From contig CAKPXP010000012.1 of NCBI GenBank assembly GCA_934202005.1, positions 1-63,599 on the forward strand: DNA of 63,599 nucleotides, read 5' to 3'. Shown piece after piece: positions 62,361-63,599 of the stretch (positions are counted from its first letter, which is position 1; each line of letters begins with the position of its first letter). A model generated the notes under the pieces. The model made no database searches. It was given only the letters and a program-made list of their open reading frames with translations, and was not told the DNA's origin. The stretch is from an uncultured Selenomonas sp. (GTDB taxonomy: Bacteria; Bacillota; Negativicutes; Selenomonadales; Selenomonadaceae). A program made the translations under genes and the position numbers.

Positions 62361-63215
62361 TTACCCCTTGCTCGACGCCTCGTCATAGACATCCTTGAGC
62401 AGCGTCTCCTTGCGCAGGGACAGGCACTCGCAGCTGCGCTCGTCCGCCGCGACCGCGCGGATCGTATCGAGCAGGATCTCCCCGATCATCGGCGCATCGT
62501 CGTAGAAAATATCCGCCATCTTCTCATGCGACCAGGCGCGGCGGATGCCCTCGCCGTAATTCACCGTGAAATACAGCCCCGCGTAGCAGGCGCCGATCTC
62601 CCGCGCGAGATACACCTCCGGCGCGATGCTCTGGCCGACGATATCCGCATGGCCCGCCATCATCGCCACCTCCGCCGGACTCTCGAAATGGCGTCCGTCC
62701 GTCACCGCGTACGTCCCGCGCGTGAAGATGCGCCCCTGAAAATGACGCCGCGTCGCCGCGATCAGCGCGCGCCGCAGCTCCGGGCAGAGCGCGTCGCGCA
62801 TGATGAGCAGATACCGCCCGTCGAGCATCACATCCTTGCGGCAGGAGAGATCGAGATAATCATCGGGAATCAAAAAATCCCGCAGATCGAGCAGCTTGTT
62901 CACCGTGCCCACGCCGCCCTCAGAAAGCACGCGCCGCACGCCCGCCTCCCGCAGCACCCAGAACACCTGCCGCGAAGCATCCGCCCGCGTCACCCCTGAC
63001 CGCCAGCCATGCATCCGGCACGTCAGCACGCGTTTTTCCCCCACAGAGAAAAGCCGCATCGCCGGACTCTCCCCATAAGGCGTCTCGAACCGCATCTCCT
63101 CCGCGAGGATCTTCACATCCTCATCCGGCAGATTCTTCGGAAAATCGCTCGAAAGCGTCCCCGAACCGCCGATCACCGCAAACTCCGCCGCGGGAATCTC
63201 ATCTTTCCTCATCAT
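62361..63215 (-). CDS. S-methyl-5'-thioadenosine/inosine phosphorylase-like protein
   Basis: 284-aa purine nucleoside phosphorylase of the MTA phosphorylase type: FAVIGGSGTLSSDFP at the N-terminus, GVTRADASRQVFWVLREAGV, SEGGVGTVN near residue 105, IPDDYLDLS, GTYAVTDGRHFESPAEVAMM and AREIGACYAGLYFTVNYGEG. Phosphorolyses 5'-methylthioadenosine, 5'-methylthioinosine or another purine nucleoside; the substrate is not fixed. ATG at 63215 is 8 nt after GGAGG; the ATG at 63224 overlaps it. Confidence 0.85.
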   Translation of the reverse strand: MMRKDEIPAAEFAVIGGSGTLSSDFPKNLPDEDVKILAEEMRFETPYGESPAMRLFSVGEKRVLTCRMHGWRSGVTRADASRQVFWVLREAGVRRVLSEGGVGTVNKLLDLRDFLIPDDYLDLSCRKDVMLDGRYLLIMRDALCPELRRALIAATRRHFQGRIFTRGTYAVTDGRHFESPAEVAMMAGHADIVGQSIAPEVYLAREIGACYAGLYFTVNYGEGIRRAWSHEKMADIFYDDAPMIGEILLDTIRAVAADERSCECLSLRKETLLKDVYDEASSKG

Positions 63216-63246
63216 CGATCTCATCCTCCATCCTGCTATCTAATGT

Positions 63247-63599
63247 CGCCCGCTCCGCCTCGAACGCCAAAAAACCTCGAACCATTCTGCCCCGAACGTT
63301 CCGCCGCGAACTCCCCCGCCTCATCCCCCCAGCAAGGGCGGCGATCATCGGACAGCGAATGCAGCGCGGAACCTATTCGGAAGCACGACGAACCTACTCC
63401 CTTCCTCCTACCTAAAGTGCTGACGAGAGTTTCCGCGCGGAGTGAGTCGGCCGATGAACGCCGCCCGCTCCGTCTCGAACAATCAACAGTCTCGAACCAT
63501 CCTGCCTCGAACGCCAAACAACCTCGAACCATCCTGCCTCGAACGTTCCGCCTCGAACTCCTCCGCCTCGCCCCCCAGCAAGGGCGGCGATCATCGGAC
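63247..63599. repeat. Tandem repeat region rich in CCTCGAAC units
   Basis: Two long related blocks, 63247-63352 and about 63463-63599, both starting GCCCGCTCCG and ending GGGCGGCGATCATCGGAC, with interspersed CCTCGAACC/CCTCGAACG units at 8- to 21-nt spacings. A non-repeated spacer (about 63353-63462) lies between. The array reaches the window edge. Frames read through it on the minus strand, but none has a convincing ribosome site. It lies upstream of the mtaP-like gene. Confidence 0.75.

Overview
The window (63.6 kb, GC-rich) looks like chromosome of a diderm Firmicute of the Negativicutes (Selenomonas/Mitsuokella/Megasphaera-type). The evidence is a porin with an N-terminal SLH domain (an outer-membrane anchor typical of this class), Firmicutes-style genes (class III fructose-bisphosphatase, YvrJ, small basic protein, DUF881 protein, LepA-HemW pair, YjfB), a cytosolic [FeFe] hydrogenase and PTS sugar uptake. 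The genus is an inference. About three quarters of the genes are on the minus strand.

Layout. 1-2.4 kb: FeoB-associated/HMA fusion, a YjfB-type protein, a small unknown gene and an EamA exporter. 2.6-6.2 kb: lepA-hemW operon and divergent rpsT. 6.4-9.9 kb: three-gene [FeFe] hydrogenase operon with NuoE-like, NuoF-like and catalytic subunits. 10.2-14.3 kb: hydantoinase/oxoprolinase pair behind a strong promoter with an operator palindrome and a terminator-like leader hairpin. 14.4-20.4 kb: YvrJ, RecD2, an ABC-F ATPase and an LCP ligase. 21.2-28.6 kb: DUF5662 protein, DUF2939-like protein, a 1160-residue secreted GH13 enzyme with a duplicated 5' end, and the SLH porin. 28.9-31.1 kb: small Rpn-tail-like proteins, a soluble PocR-domain chemotaxis protein and a candidate leader RNA. 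31.1-38.8 kb: iron alcohol dehydrogenase, HAD phosphatase, GH13 alpha-glucosidase, PTS EIICBA and RpiR regulator, probably an alpha-glucoside utilisation region. 39.0 kb: tRNA-Val. 39.1-52.9 kb: the division and cell-wall (dcw) cluster mraZ-rsmH-ftsL-murE-murF-mraY-murD-murG-murC-ddl-ftsQ-DUF881-sbp, without ftsI, ftsW, ftsA or ftsZ. 53.1-60.9 kb: class III fbp, YdjM-like protein, a second DUF2939-like protein, two orphan PTS EIIA proteins and a transmembrane chemotaxis receptor. 61.0-63.6 kb: a membrane acyltransferase whose 5' end carries a tetranucleotide tract (apparently phase-variable and OFF here), an MTA-phosphorylase-like gene and a terminal repeat array.

Three repeat systems run through the window. 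(1) R1, about 110 bp, ten full or partial copies, all in the same orientation, mostly abutting the rho-independent terminator of a leftward gene. (2) MITE-like palindromes that share a GGAACCACTGATT-type end but have at least three different interiors; they crowd the dcw cluster, and one ends on the stop codon of murF. (3) The (CTGT)13 tract in front of the acyltransferase. R1 also sits at the junction of a 600-bp-offset duplication that produced a truncated copy of the secreted amylase.

The strongest leads are the phase-variable acyltransferase, the terminator-anchored R1 family, the 10-bp-periodic MraZ operator, the operator/leader of the hydantoinase operon, and the YvrJ start codon buried in a perfect hairpin.
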